A DNA stretch of 64,000 nucleotides from Coffea arabica. Its lineage: Eukaryota; Streptophyta; Magnoliopsida; Gentianales; Rubiaceae. The notes under the pieces were generated by a model. It ran no database searches. It was not told where the DNA came from and saw only the letters and a program-made list of their open reading frames with translations. The stretch covers positions 16,369,557-16,433,556 of the forward strand of contig NC_092320.1 in the NCBI RefSeq assembly GCF_036785885.1. The letters run 5' to 3'. Positions within the stretch are counted from its first letter, which is position 1, and every line of letters begins with the position of its first letter. This document shows, in pieces, positions 13,301 to 25,400 of the stretch. Position numbers and translations under genes: made by a program.

Positions 13301-16300
13301 ATATTTGTCTTTTGTGGTATTTTCCTTCTATTTTATCAGATATGCACTTCTGAAGATGAATGCAGATTTGGAAGAGTAAGAGAACTGTTTGTGTATGAGA
13401 AGTTCAGTAGAGTCCCTGCAGAAATTGTGGAAGCTGGTGATATCTGTGCTGTGTGTGGCATTGATGATATCCAGGTAGAATAAACTATAACACAACTCAA
13501 CAACTTGGCCACATTTATATACTGTGTCTAAGCTTAGCTTAACTCGTCAATATGGATTTGTTCTCACCTCACAGATAGGGGAAACAATTGCAGACAAAAG
13601 TTCTGGGAAACCATTGCCTTCTATTCAAGTCGAAGAACCTACTGTGAAAATGGCTTTCTCAATCAACACTTCACCTTTTGTTGGCCGTGAGGTATGATAA
13701 GCTATAAAGCTCCAAATTTGAGGAATCTTTAATTCACTTTGATTTCTGGAGAATCTGAGGGCCTTCTGTCTTTATTAAATAGGAAAGATGAGGAATTTTG
13801 AAATGAATGCACTTCTCAGAAGTTTCAAATAGCTACACTACCTCATACCTTTGAGATGAGATATAATATAGTTTGGGCCGTGCTGTGCAATAAATCTATT
13901 TTGCAAATGCAGTATCCAATTTGAAATACTCAGATGTTTAAATCAACTAGTTATCTGTTTTAATATTTGGCTTTCAAGAGTAGTTTTCTCTGATGCCTCT
14001 TTTGCATTAATTTGTTTGAGTTTCTAGTGACTTTTGACTCGTACAGGAAGGGACATTTTAATGGTAAGACAACAGTTAGCTTTCTGCTTTGCTTCCAAGA
14101 AAGTTCGATCTGACTGTATTAGACCTTCCAGCTTTTTAAGCAACAACAAATGGCCTATTACCAATCTGAGTGGTGAAAGTGGATTTAGGAGGCTGTGTTT
14201 TTGGTAAAACAAGAAAAGTACAACTGAGAATCAAGACAGATTGACTGCATGATTAATGTTTGTGAACAGAGTGTATAGAAAATGAGAATTAAGATGGTTT
14301 GAGGATGATTTTGAGGTAAAACAAATTTATTTACTTGTAGAAGTACCAGTTACCACAGAAGTAGGACCCAGGAAAAAAAAATGACAAGAAACAAATTAAA
14401 GACTTGGCGAATTGTCGTGTGAAGAGGATTTGATACTTATCCAAACAATAGAGGTATGTGATTAACATGGGACCATAATATGCTCTTAAAGTATCTTGAT
14501 AATGAAAGGAAGGACTATATCTAACTTCATGTAATTGATATATGCACTTTTTTACTGTGGCTTAGAAAGGGGTTCTAAATTAAGTCAGGAGGTATACTCA
14601 GGGCGCAACCACTTGGAGGTGATCCACTAGGACATATTGAAGTAGCTTATTGTGAATATAACTCTTTTGTCTGCTGGAAATGTTAAAATTCTATTTGTAG
14701 TGCTTTTGATCCCAGAAAAGTCTTTATAAACCTTGATTTGTATTCAAGTTATTAGACTCTTTCCAAAAAAAAAAAGGAAATCATTTAGTTCTACGGTAAA
14801 CATACATTTTGCAAGAGTCGTGTTGCAAAATTTTCAAAATTGGGTGAAATTTGTCAACCCTCTAACTGCATATCTGCATTAAATGCATATCATGTCTTGA
14901 ACTGTCCAGAAAATAAATGGTAAAACTTTCTTATGGTCCTTTGTGCACAAAGACTGCTGCTAAAATTAAATATTCCTGTATCTTGGGAGGCAAAAATGGA
15001 AACTTTTGCTCTTTTAGGGCAATTTTGTACCATTCAAAGTGAGCTTTGTTAGACTTGGTGTATTTCTTGCCATGGAAAGTGAATGTGGGTGGAGTTAACT
15101 TCATTAGTTAGGTGAATGAAGGCATGCGGATTTTAGAATGAATTCTGCAGTTCCGTGACCATTCTACAATCCGCATGCCTTCATTCACCTAACTAATGAA
15201 TACACACACACACACACGTGTGTGTGTGGGTTAAATGCAAAAAGCCCCCTAATGGTTAGGTGATTGTACAAGTTAACTCCCTATATTTTTAAAACCAACA
15301 ATTAAACCCCTATGTTTTGCATCAAAGTGAAACTGTTAATTTTACCATTAAATTTAACAGTGAATTTAGAATAGGCAAATTATTTCAATGAAACAATGAT
15401 GAAATCATTAAATTGCCCTTGAAACCAGGTTTAATGTAGCTATAAAAAATATGGGGTCAAAATGAAAATCATATTTTATTTCATCATCTTCCTGAATCCT
15501 AATCCCAAATGCAACCCAAAAAATGCAAAAGAATCCAAACCAATAAACATCAGATTCGTATCAGTAGGATTAAGTATGGATTTGCATCATATCACCAACG
15601 GTTCCCAACTAGCAAATCAAATTCAGGCTTTACTCAAACCATTGATTTTGTGAGTAGACTTGATTACTTGAAGTCTACCTACTTCATCTTGGTGCAAAAT
15701 TAGAAGTGCAGACTGTGGGATATTATAATTTACATTTCCTGACTCAAAGCAACATGCATAGTGATGAACTCGTTGGAGATAAGACTTTGCCATAGTGAAA
15801 TGGCCAGGGTCAGAAATTTCAGATGGGCGATGGGTTTGGGGTGTTGGTGGAGCTGATGGAGGGACAGCAGTGGAGAAAGAGAGAAATAGCGAGAAAGGAC
15901 AGAGGTGGGAGGTGGGAAAGATATTACAGAGGGGTGGTGGGATTTGGTGTTGGTGGTGCTGGGGGCATGGAGGTGGAGGAGGAAACGAGCGGGGCAGGTG
16001 GTGAGCTTTTCTCTTTACAATATATGTTTTGCTGTAATAATCAAATGACTATTTTAACCTGTTGACCATTAAATCTAACAAGAAAATTAACAATCTCACT
16101 TTAATCCAAATCATAAGGGTTAAATTGTAGGTTTCCAAACTATTGGGAGTTAACAGGTGAAATTGGCTAGCCTCGAGGGGCATTTGTATTTAACCCTATA
16201 TGTATGTATGTATGTATTTATTGATTGTATCTGTTTTTATTTGGTTTTCGGTAATAAACTTTTGAATGGTATCTGTTTTTATTTATTTATTGATTTTATT

Positions 16301-19300
16301 TATGAAGCTTTAAATTCTCCCCTGCTAACTCAAAATTATGTCCCCTGGTACTTTCAGGGAAAATATGTTACCAGTAGAAATATTAGAGATCGGCTCTACC
16401 GTGAACTTGAGCGGAATTTGGCAATGAAGGTAGAAGATGGTGAAACAGCTGATACTTTCATTGTTAGTGGAAGGGGTACTTTGCATATCACAATATTGAT
16501 AGAGAACATGTAAGATATTAATCCACCTTCAAAAGAAATTTTAATTTTCTTGTTCTTCTTCATGCATAAGATTATCCAAATTCTAATTTGACTTTAATAT
16601 ACTCGGTGCCTAATGTTACTTGTAATGTTTCAGGCGAAGGGAAGGATATGAATTCATGGTTGGACCCCCAAAAGTGATTAATAAAAAAGTGAATGATAAG
16701 CTACTAGAACCTTATGAGGTGATTTCCAACTGAAAAGACTTGTTCTTGATTTTTGTGTGAATGATTCTAATTAGAGGGCATCATTTTTTGCTTCTTGCAT
16801 GGAAATAAATATTCTTTGACTGTTGCTCTCTCTTTCAACTAATGAATCAATATGTAGTTCTGACACAATTTTAAAATGTTAATTTTCCATTTAATTTAGC
16901 TTGGGCTGTAGTTGCACACACTGTGAAAACTGCACAGAAATGTCTTTTTGCTAGCTTGCATAACACGTTGAATCTTAATTTAAGGTATGTTTAGTTCTTT
17001 GTTAACCTTTAATTCAAAACCAGACTTTAATTTTCTGGTGGTTTAGGGTTCCGAACTTCTAGAATAATCTAGACAACAGTTTAAACGTGTAGAAAAAGTT
17101 GTGATGGTCAGTTTATGGTTAATTCAAGTCTCTTTTAAGTTCTCACCTTTGCCATTGGCAATTTAAGATTTTTTCTTTTTGAATTTTGTAATTGAGCTTG
17201 TGTTGAACTGTTTGATGCGATTCCAACTTTGCCATGATGCCTATTATATTCTGGAGTAACTCCTGTATTCTTTTCCTCCTCTTTCCAAACTGGTTGAGTG
17301 GTCAATATCCATAAACAAGTGCTTCCAAATATTATTATCTTCATCCCATTTGTACAATGCACAAGATTAGCCCGAAGTCTCTCCTGAAGCTGCATCTTTT
17401 TGTCATTCTACTTACAAGCAAAATGAAGAATAGGCTATGTCCCTTGAAATAGATCAAGCTAAATTTTATTTATCACCCAAATGCTTGAAGATGAATAAGA
17501 ATTGTTCTTTCAATCGCAACCGACTAGGATGTAGAGCTTGTCAACCATTATTTAAGTTGTGGTTGATTATGTGCAAACGTAGAAATGTTAAAACATGTTT
17601 CAAATAAAGAAAACACTGAAGAAAGCAAGGTGTCCACTGTCTTGAAAAAGATGTTAATCTTGAACATAGGTTGCATTCTTCATTGCATAGACCAAATTTC
17701 TGTTTAAATTAGTCTTGAAGTTTTATGACTCCCAATGTCTATGCAAAATGCCTTAAAGATCAGTTTTCTACTGGTTGTTTCTGCAGATTTCTACTGTGGA
17801 GGTACGAGAAGAATACATGGGTCCAGTGGTTGAACTACTTGGTAAAAGGCGTGGGCAAATGTTTGACATGCAAGGAGTTGGGTATGTTAAGATTTTTGCT
17901 GTTAATTTGTCACTTCTTTACTTGAAAGCAAATAATATCCAGCCAGGGATCTTACCACTATACCTTTTTAAATATCCAAACAACTGTACATTCTTTATTA
18001 CACCTTTTTTTTGGGTATGATCATTTTCTGTTAGTAGTTGTGGCATTTCTTCAACTGCCACTCCTCAAGAAGGTCTTAATGTCTGGACTTAATTAAGTTT
18101 CAGTAGTGGCTTGGATAGAAGAAAGTTACATTGTGGCCTGTGTTTCCAAGGGCAGGTTATCTGTAATTACTTTAGAAATTCCAACTATCTCTTATGATTT
18201 GATTTTGTAGTTTTACAAAAATGTGCGTTTGGATTGGTCATTTTTTGAAAAACAAGAATGCTACAGTAATATACAAACAAAACAACCACAAAAATACCAA
18301 AAACAACATAAAAAACACCAAAAAACATAAAAAAAAAAAAATCCTCAAAAACACCAAAAAGAGTCTCAAAAACGTCATCTACAGTAAAAGTTTTTCACCT
18401 ACATTGCTACAGTAAAATATTTCAAAAACACCCTCAAAAACAGCTAATTCTTGGTATAATATATCATACAAATGGGGAACGGCCAGTACTATTTCTCCAC
18501 TTACTACTCTCCCAACAATAACCCAGAGTTAATGTAGCCCAGTAGTGTCTGTTCTGAATTTACTGAAGTGTCTTATTCATCAACTTAAGGGGTGAGACTG
18601 CTACACCATGTTGTTGGAGGCTATCAGGTTGGTTGCAAGAAAGAAAGCATGGTGGAAATTATTATTGTTAATTGTGTGGTGATGGTGGACTGGCTGGCAT
18701 ATACAATAGAGGGATTGTAGTGGTGCAGGGCAGTGGGCATAAATGGGGTGATGCTGCTGGTTGATTCTTGGGAGAGGCATAGATTTGGAGAGCTGCGTAC
18801 GAGTTGGTAGCAATGCTGTGAATGAGCGTAAATAAGATAATGATAGGAGTATTTGTTGATCACAGAACATCACATTGTGGAAGCATGATATTCATTTTCT
18901 GAATGATCGAGCTGCTCAGAAAGAGTTTTATGTGATTACAACCTCATTTGACTTTCTCCAACCAGGCCCCCCGCCCCCACAAAAAAAAAAGAAAAGAAAA
19001 GATGAAGAAATGTATATCCTGTTTGTACTGTGTGGTGTCTTGTGTGTGAAACAGTTTGGTTGAACACAATCATTTGCTGGTTGGAGATGCTGCATGTTGA
19101 ATTAAATAGTTGGTTTCCTGCTTGTAGATCTTGGATTCCAAAGAAAATATTTACATGTGATGTCTTTTTTAGCTCTCTGACCTTTTCTTGGTTGCATTTC
19201 TCGAACTTTGAGCTGCTGGATTTTTCTCTCTTTTTAATCCTTTCTCGTGTCAAAACAAACATCTAGTGGAAAATCTGAACTCCACTTCTTGACTAGGTCG

Positions 19301-20697
19301 GAAGGTACAGTTCTGCTGAAGTATAAGATACCAACTCGTGGTCTTCTTGGATTGCGGAATGCAATTTTGACAGCTTCTCGAGGGACTGCCATACTTCACA
19401 CAATATTTGATGGCTATGGATCTTGGGCTGGTGATATAACTACCCGTGATCAGGGATCTCTGGTAATTCCTCACTTTGCTTTCTTCCATCTCCGAGGTTC
19501 AGAATAACATCTTTATTTGGTTTCCCAAGTGCCTACTATTGAATTTCACGGTTTCCCAACTATCTGATCAGGAAATGTATTTTGATGGTTGTGAGTTGCT
19601 GTAATTAAACATGACAAACAAAAACCTTATTTTTATTTACCTCTTCTTATTCGCAGCTCTTTCTTTTTTTTTCCCAAGCGTATTATGGCAGTCAAAAAGC
19701 TTCAAGGTCCAAAACACTGATAATTTGCCATTGCCTGATCTGTGTGAGCGCACTGAGAGCCAATCAAACTGATACTATTTGCCTTGATGTTATTATAGGT
19801 TGCTTTCGAGGATGGCACTAGTACATCTTATGCCCTTGCAAGTTCACAAGAAAGAGGGCATCTGTTTATTGGCCCTGGTGTTGATGTTTATAAAGGTCAA
19901 GTAGTTGGGATTCATCAGCGGCCTGGAGATTTATCCTTGAATGTTTGTAAGAAAAAAGCTGCTACAAATGTCCGTTCAAATAAGGAACAAACAGGTTAGC
20001 ATTATGACTTTCATACCATAGCATGAGCCGATGTTTAGAGGGTGTTGCTTAGCTCAACTCTTGTACTACAAGTCTAGGATTAAGTTCAAATTTGGCACCA
20101 CCTGAGAAAATTATGATCTCCCCTGCCTTATATACTATATTCAAGAAATATAACTCATTCTTGATATGCATGTTTCTACATTTGGTTAAAGATTGCTCTT
20201 TAGAAAGGGCCACATAGAGAAACTTGCACAGACCTGTTGTGGAGAAACTGGAAACTAGCTATTGCTTTGGTTCATTGTAGTTTTCTAGGATGTCTGCACT
20301 TAGGAATGTTGTCTTCTTTTCTTAACTGTAATCTCTTTCCTTGTTAAAGTGAAAATATAAATTGTCATAACTGGCACCAACTAACCGGTAAATGGCAATG
20401 ATCAATTGTAAGCAGAATTATAAGTAGCTTTTTTGAGCAACGTTGTGACATTGTTGGTCATTTTTGGCTCTCAAGATCTTTATGACATTCATATCCTTGG
20501 TACTCCAATGTTTGGTCTGTTTTTGAGATCCACTTCCTTTACCTATACATGCAGTGGTTCTTGATACCCCGCTGGATTATAGTTTGGATGACTGCATAGA
20601 GTACATTCAAGAAGATGAGCTGGTTGAAGTTACTCCGAAGAGTATAAGAATGTGCAAAAATCCCAAATTTGCAAAGAAGAGTGGTGGTAGAAGTTGA
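7376..20697 (+). CDS. SVR3: Chloroplast TypA/BipA-type translational GTPase, 14 exons, 690 aa (SVR3-like)
   Basis: Predicted exons: 7376-7625, 8619-8728, 9047-9250, 10097-10273, 10672-10824, 12959-13048, 13340-13474, 13575-13691, 16358-16509, 16634-16718, 17787-17881, 19297-19462, 19799-19994, 20555-20697. They join in frame to 2073 nt, all with GT-AG borders. Residues 1 to about 75 are Ser-rich with few acidic residues, as in a plastid transit peptide. GTPase motifs follow: AHVDHGKT (102-109), DTPGH (164-168), NKID (218-221) and a YASGIKG G5-like motif. The C-terminal part matches the TypA-specific region ([23 protein letters not shown]). Family knowledge: bacterial TypA/BipA binds ribosomes; Arabidopsis SVR3 is its chloroplast form and supports plastid rRNA processing and cold growth. 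The length is close to Arabidopsis SVR3 (about 675 aa). Introns 5 (2.1 kb) and 8 (2.7 kb) are enlarged by tRNA copies and a transposon. The symbol is by homology. Confidence 0.95.
11195..11266 (+). tRNA. tRNA-Cys (GCA), copy 1, inside TypA intron 5
   Basis: A 72-nt cloverleaf: acceptor GGGTCTA with TGGGCCC (two G-U pairs), D arm GCTC/GAGC, anticodon loop CTGCAGA with anticodon GCA at 11227-11229, and T arm ACCGG-TTCGATC-CCGGT. The A box (TAGCTCAGTGG) and B box (GGTTCGATCC) are intact, there is no intron, and a T6 run at about 11281 fits a Pol III terminator. The sequence is close to the usual plant tRNA-Cys. One oddity: the bottom anticodon-stem pair is T-C (stem TTTGA/TCAAC), where plant tRNA-Cys as I recall it ends TCAAG. 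It is probably transcribable, but the mismatch leaves function open. Confidence 0.88.
11558..11629 (+). tRNA. tRNA-Cys (GCA), copy 2, inside TypA intron 5
   Basis: Second copy, 363 bp after the first, with flanks duplicated on both sides (shared upstream AGTCTTGAATTAAC and a long shared downstream stretch). The acceptor is GGGTCCA/TGGGCCC, better paired than copy 1. The T arm is ACCAG-TTCAATC-CTGGT, still paired because the change in the 5' strand is matched in the 3' strand. The B box is slightly altered (AGTTCAATCC). It keeps the same T-C mismatch in the anticodon stem as copy 1 and has a T6 tract downstream. Likely a real but possibly weaker gene. Confidence 0.82.
12190..12261 (+). pseudogene. 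Decayed tRNA-Cys (GCA), copy 3, inside TypA intron 5
   Basis: Third copy, 632 bp after the second. The anticodon GCA and its loop remain, and the anticodon stem reads TCAAG as in the usual plant tRNA. The T arm (ACCCA-TTTGATC-CTGGT) has two unpaired positions, the B box has lost the GTTC core, and the acceptor 3' strand reads TAGGCCC instead of TGGGCCC. The D arm carries a G-U wobble. These changes make function unlikely. The downstream flank still resembles the flank of copies 1 and 2, so this is a duplicate of the same segment. Confidence 0.8.
15100..15228. repeat. Near-perfect 41-bp inverted repeat followed by an (AC)n(GT)n palindrome
   Basis: Arms 15100-15140 and 15160-15200 are reverse complements with one mismatch (T against G near the loop end), separated by a 19-base loop. 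Directly after it, (AC)n at 15202-15216 followed by (GT)n to about 15227 forms a second palindrome. It lies in intron 8 of the TypA gene on the transcribed strand, so the intron RNA could form two adjacent stems. It has no recognised gene and does not obviously belong to the transposon that begins at 15228. Confidence 0.9.
15228..16196. mobile_element. Inverted-repeat transposon of MITE or MULE type in TypA intron 8 (~969 bp)
   Basis: The ends are inverted: GGGTTAAATGCAAAAAGCCC at the left, and at the right a string whose complement starts GGGTTAAATACAAATGCC. Resemblance continues inward (left ACTGTTAATTTTACCATTAAATTTAACAG region, right with related ACCATTAAATCTAACA). The middle contains a GGTGG-rich segment near 15800-16000 that differs from the ends. 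No transposase frame is visible. A target duplication cannot be read because both sides are simple repeats (GT left, TATG right). Confidence 0.65.
18226..18440. repeat. Fragment of a TTTGGATTG-type MITE with A-rich low-complexity core
   Basis: It starts with GCGTTTGGATTG and contains GCTACAGTAA and CTACAGTAAAA motifs shared with other elements in this window (for example near 27600 and 59190). The centre is a run of AAACACCAAAAA-like text. It lies in TypA intron 11. No clear right inverted end was found, so it is called a fragment. Confidence 0.4.
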
Positions 20698-21864
20698 ATT
20701 TCAACCAGAAATGTCCTGGAATTGGCATGATTACATTAAGCATATCTTAATCATCCCAAGTGATGCATTTGTAGCACCTTATGTGATAGATAGGAAATTT
20801 TTGGTTCTTCATATCTCTGAAGGGCTTTATGACAACTTCAGGTTACTGATAGCTATAGGTATTAGATACACCAGACACCCAAGTGCGCTGGGAATTTTTG
20901 CTTATTGATCTGCTGGACGTACATGATATGGTAAAAACCACACACGGTGCTTAGCTTTCAGATTTGATGGACATTCAGACATTCTTGATATGGTAAATAG
21001 TATACCTTGAGGTAATTAAGTCTTGCATCATTTGTGGCTTGAATAGTAAATATTATTTGATTATTTTCTATATTTATGTCAATGTCTAGGCAGGCTGCAC
21101 ATACGCATCCTAAGTTTAACTTACACCAAGATTCCATTCCCTGGCAATTTTTAATTGGGCAGATTAGGGGGGGGGGGGGGGGGGGGGGGGCGCAATTGGA
21201 GATAACAGAGGGTTACTAAAGCTTACTTTGACATGTATATTTTCGGGGGCCATCGAAATATATGGCAGCTAACCACGCTTTTGTTATTTGCGCAAGCTTC
21301 CGTGCGCATAGCGACATACAGATGAGGAGAATTTGCTAACACAGAAAAATTACGGAGGGCAAAGTTCACAGCCTTGCTTACTTTTGCCTGTGCAAACTGA
21401 TGAAAGGACAGAATAAAGCTCTCTGCAGTCTCCATCTTTGGCGTCGAAGGAAAGTCACACAGAAATTTTTCACTCCCTCCAAGAATTTGCCAAAAACTGC
21501 TACTCCACATATTTATAGGCCTCTTCCACAACTAAATCTGCTACTAAATCAGATAAGCTTCTTGCCGAGTTTTGATGCATTCATGGTTGTATGTATCCTA
21601 AACTCATAACTGCAGCTCTTTTACGTAAGCTTCCTTAGAGTAGTTTCTTCAATGACTTCTGGTAATAGAATAGCCGTAGTTTGCCGGTCTTGCCAAAGCG
21701 GAAAAAGAAAAGGACGCAATCCTATTCAATTGAGCGAAGTAGAATCTTTAGTATGAACTTGTCATGCTAACGGAAATGAGAAGCATCACAAATAGGAAGG
21801 ATGGTGAGCAATTTACAGGCATGAGAACTTAGAAAAGAGGTTGAGGAGGAGTTGGTGGGAGAGT
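20698..21864. other. 3' flank of the TypA gene and spacer, with a 24-G run
   Basis: No gene is seen. The first few hundred bases probably hold the TypA 3' untranslated region. A run of 24 G residues lies at 21167-21190. The rest, to 21864, is ordinary intergenic sequence that probably includes the 3' untranslated region of the minus-strand gene ending at 21865. Confidence 0.6.
21167..21190. repeat. Poly-G homopolymer, 24 bases
   Basis: An uninterrupted run of G, rare in AT-rich plant DNA. Its exact length is doubtful because polymerases slip on such runs. It could form a G-quadruplex on the + strand. Confidence 0.9.
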
Positions 21865-22419
21865 CTATGGTCCATCATCACCGTCACCAATCAAATTACA
21901 AATATCAGAGCACTCAATCAAGCAGTATTGACGACTGCGGAAGCCTTGCTTGAAAACCACCAGAGGCCTCCTGATATTAAGAGGGCCTTCACCCGGGGAT
22001 CCAAGGCCGCCTCTTATGCAGGTGTTGACGCACTTGACCGTGCAAGTCTCGGCCTTCTTGGACTTGGGTCGTTGAATCCGGGGCTTCTTGCAGTCATCCT
22101 TGCCGGAAACTGAACTGCATTCTCCTGACAAAGTTTGTGGCACATTGGACAGTGTTTCGCTATCTGCCCCTGCTTCCACCGCGACTGCAGAGAATACGGC
22201 TGCTGATGCAGCTGCAGCCAATGCTGCTGTGACTAGTATTACTCTCAATGAAGAAGGGATGCAAAATGCGGATGGGGTTCTTCTTGGGCTCATGTCTCCA
22301 GCGCTTACCTGTCCTCTTTTGTGGCATATTCGCATTGAGAAGCGACCATTATTTGGTCTTGGTAATGGAGTTCTGAAGCTTGTGAAACGGCTTACAAGCA
22401 GCGTCCCTCCACTCATCAT
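21865..22419 (-). CDS. Conserved plant protein of unknown function, 184 aa, single exon
   Basis: An intact frame with TAG at 21865-21867. The N-terminus (about residues 1-55) is basic and rich in Arg, Ser and Thr, compatible with an organelle targeting sequence. An Ala/Val-rich hydrophobic segment (about residues 59-82) could span a membrane once. The C-terminal half carries CTVKCVNTCIRGG, then a GSPGEGPLNIRRPLVVFKQG segment and CLIECSDICNLIGDGDDGP, a Cys-rich block that I recall as strongly conserved in an uncharacterised plant, probably plastid-located, family. The regularly spaced cysteines might form disulfides or bind a metal; this is inference. It converges with the TypA gene upstream on the map. 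No enzymatic motif is visible. Confidence 0.82.
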   Translation of the reverse strand: MMSGGTLLVSRFTSFRTPLPRPNNGRFSMRICHKRGQVSAGDMSPRRTPSAFCIPSSLRVILVTAALAAAASAAVFSAVAVEAGADSETLSNVPQTLSGECSSVSGKDDCKKPRIQRPKSKKAETCTVKCVNTCIRGGLGSPGEGPLNIRRPLVVFKQGFRSRQYCLIECSDICNLIGDGDDGP

Positions 22420-25400
22420 CTTTGGGTAAAGCTGTGATTTTTGGTAGAAATTTATGACTACTGGTTGTCAAGTGCTTCCATAACAAGACATTTTCTTCCT
22501 TCCTCAGCACTGTGATCTCGTCTTTGCTCCTCCTTTTCTTCTTCTTTCTCTCCTCGAAACAGCCTCCTCAGCTTTACTTCCTTCAACTATCCACGCCGGC
22601 GAGTTTTCCTGCGTTTGTCCGGAAGAACGACAGAGAGTGGAGAGAGCTCAAGCAACGACTAAAGCGCTCTTATCCGATTGTTTTTCACGAAAAATTTAGT
22701 GGATGAAATTAAAGCCGTTGGATCTGTTCTTACTTATTGGGTATTGGGCTTGAATATCATTATTATTTATTCTTCTACTGGTTCGTAGTGTTAGGCATGC
22801 TCAATTAAGGCAATCAATCAGGCTGCGTTAGTCTGAGCCCGGTCTGTTAGGCCCGCAAAAAGTCCTATGTTTAATAGGATCGAACAGGGTTTGTACTTGA
22901 TTAATAGATTTGAATTAAATGTGAGTCGAGACTGAGTTTTACTAGGCTCAAGTTCCATCAAGTTTCGGCCCATATATAATAATAAAAATACCAATAATAA
23001 TAGCATACATAATATATGTAATTTTACATGTTATAATAATAAGATATTAATTATTTATATATAAAATTTATAATAATTCATAAATATTAAGTATATATCA
23101 CATATAATTATGTACTTAATTATGAGTTTGGACCGAGTATAATTTGAGTCCGAAGGTCGTATTAATGTGTTAGTTGAAATTGAATCTTTTTAATCTAAAC
23201 CCGAGCCTAATAGCTCAAAAGTTCAAAAAAACTATTTATTTTATAAATCGATGTTGGACTTATCAAAACCTGCAATTATGACACTGCTATGCTCGAGAGG
23301 TGGTCTGCCTTACGATTATGAACTTAATTTAGGTTATGATTAAGAAGTACCACATATTGATATTGTTTCCAAGGCCTAGCTCAACTGTAATGATTATGGC
23401 TAATTTTGTGGTGACCATTGAGCAATTTACAGGAAATCCTATAAGGCATTTCGAGAGGGCAAACAATGGGTGGAGTTCCCCCAAAAAAAAAAAAAAAAAA
23501 AAAACTCAAACATGCTGAATTTGTGCTGTTCATCATTGATTTATCACTTTGTAACACAAATAACTTTGACCATTTGTTCGTGATTAACCTTTATTTTCTT
23601 TACCTTTTCGAAATCCATCATTTGTTTAGGATTTCAATTTACTTTTGGGGAACCAATACCATTGACAATTTTACTAAAGAAGCTGCAAAATTCTCACTAT
23701 CAACAAAATCCATATTTTTCCAATGCTATGATGTCAACAATATAATACCAATAGCACATTCAAACTTAGGAGAAGGCTAAAAATTCGAATTACAGAACTC
23801 ACCATAACCAATGCCCATCGTGGAGTGGTCATAGAAAACCACCAAGACCAACATGCCTCAATGTTTTCGGTATATGTAGTGATTGAAAACAGCAATAGCA
23901 ATATGTTTACAGCAAAATCTAATCATTTTATAATGTCAAAAGTTCCAATATGTTTACAGTAATTTTTTTTTTCCCGGCAGGCAACGATAACAATTGTATA
24001 ACCTGTTCTATCATAATCTACAAGGAGGGAGGGAGAGCCTATTGAATTTTTTTGGCTGCAGGTAGGGTTTGAACTCCTCATCTACAGTCCAAAGAAGAAC
24101 TTAAGTCCCTCCCTAGTGCCCACTGAGCTCGCAACAATTGAAAGTTAAAACAGATCTAGCAGTACAATTAAAGTATGTGTTGATGTTTCTGCCTAGGCGG
24201 CTACGACGGCAACTTTGACTACTCCACCAGAATCAAGTGCCACAACGATGTACCAACACAGATGATATTCAAGAAGTGGATTCCAGTGGACCTTTTCGTC
24301 AAGCATGACTGCAATTCATTCTGCGTATACTTGGTGTTTGATACCAGACCAGAACTAAAGAATTCATCTAAAAGGACAAGGAATTGGAAATTGTTTGGAA
24401 AGAGATCTTCCACCAAAAAATCTCTACGTTTTCCATCCATAGACACGTCTTTCAATTACTTTTTTTACTTCACGTACATCAAATCGTTACGGTGTGTTTT
24501 TTACAAAAGCTTCAGAAAATTGCAAGCCGAACAAGCTTATAAGATGCGGTAGTACTACACATTGTTAGTACTAGATTGATGTAAATTCAACTCGATCCAA
24601 AACATTCTACCATTTGGTTTTCCAGTTAGATTAAAGCCTCATTGGCCTGAATATAAAGTTAAAACAACAATTACATATAGTATTTAGTGACATTTGCCTC
24701 ACCCAAATTCGTCGAGCAAGGTTACCAAGGAATGGGAATGAAATTGGTGGTTGAACCACCTAGTCTAGTTTTCCTTTAACCTAGCTAGCACGAGAAAATG
24801 TTAAAAATGTTTTGAGTGGACGGGACACGCAAGAAGTGTTTTGCATTGAAAACCTAATAGTAAGCATATCCCCATTAGTCTAGTTTACGATATTGGAAAC
24901 TTCCATGCAAGGGAAGTCTTTTGTTGACTTTCTAAAGTGAAAGAGAAAGAGAAAGAACAGCTAAGTGGGGATGGGGGAAACAAAGCACGAAGGAATGAGG
25001 CTGAATTATGAACCCATGCCAGAATACCTACCATGTTAAATTAATAAGTTTATATATATGGTACGCCTTATTCATTCATCTAGAAAAGAGACTGGCATAC
25101 ATTAATATTCCATGATTGTTGGAACTGCAGCCAGATCATGGCAAAAGAAACTCAACTGTAGGTTTGTACAAGGCAAAATACAAAAGACCTTGTGAAGTGA
25201 TAAACGAATAATTCTGTCTTCATTAGAAGGAGAAAAGAAAAGAAAAGAAAAGAATTGAAGGGCCTTCCTTAACATTAGCCAAAATGAAGAGGGAACAAAT
25301 TTAATTGGCCAATTTTTCCTTCCAGTCTTCCGAGTCTTTGAAAACAAAAACCCAGGGGATGACTCGGTCATCGTTTCAATTTGGGTGAGAAGCTTCTTGA

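Noticed and set aside
15795..16065. Gly/Trp-rich frames near 15.8-16.0 kb
   Set aside because: They are the GGTGG-rich core of the intron-8 transposon, read in two frames at once, a sign of non-coding sequence.
22790..23290. Possible LTR or gene remnant
   Set aside because: GAGTCGAG/GCCCGG-like text resembles old dispersed repeats, but no ends, target duplication or coding region could be found.
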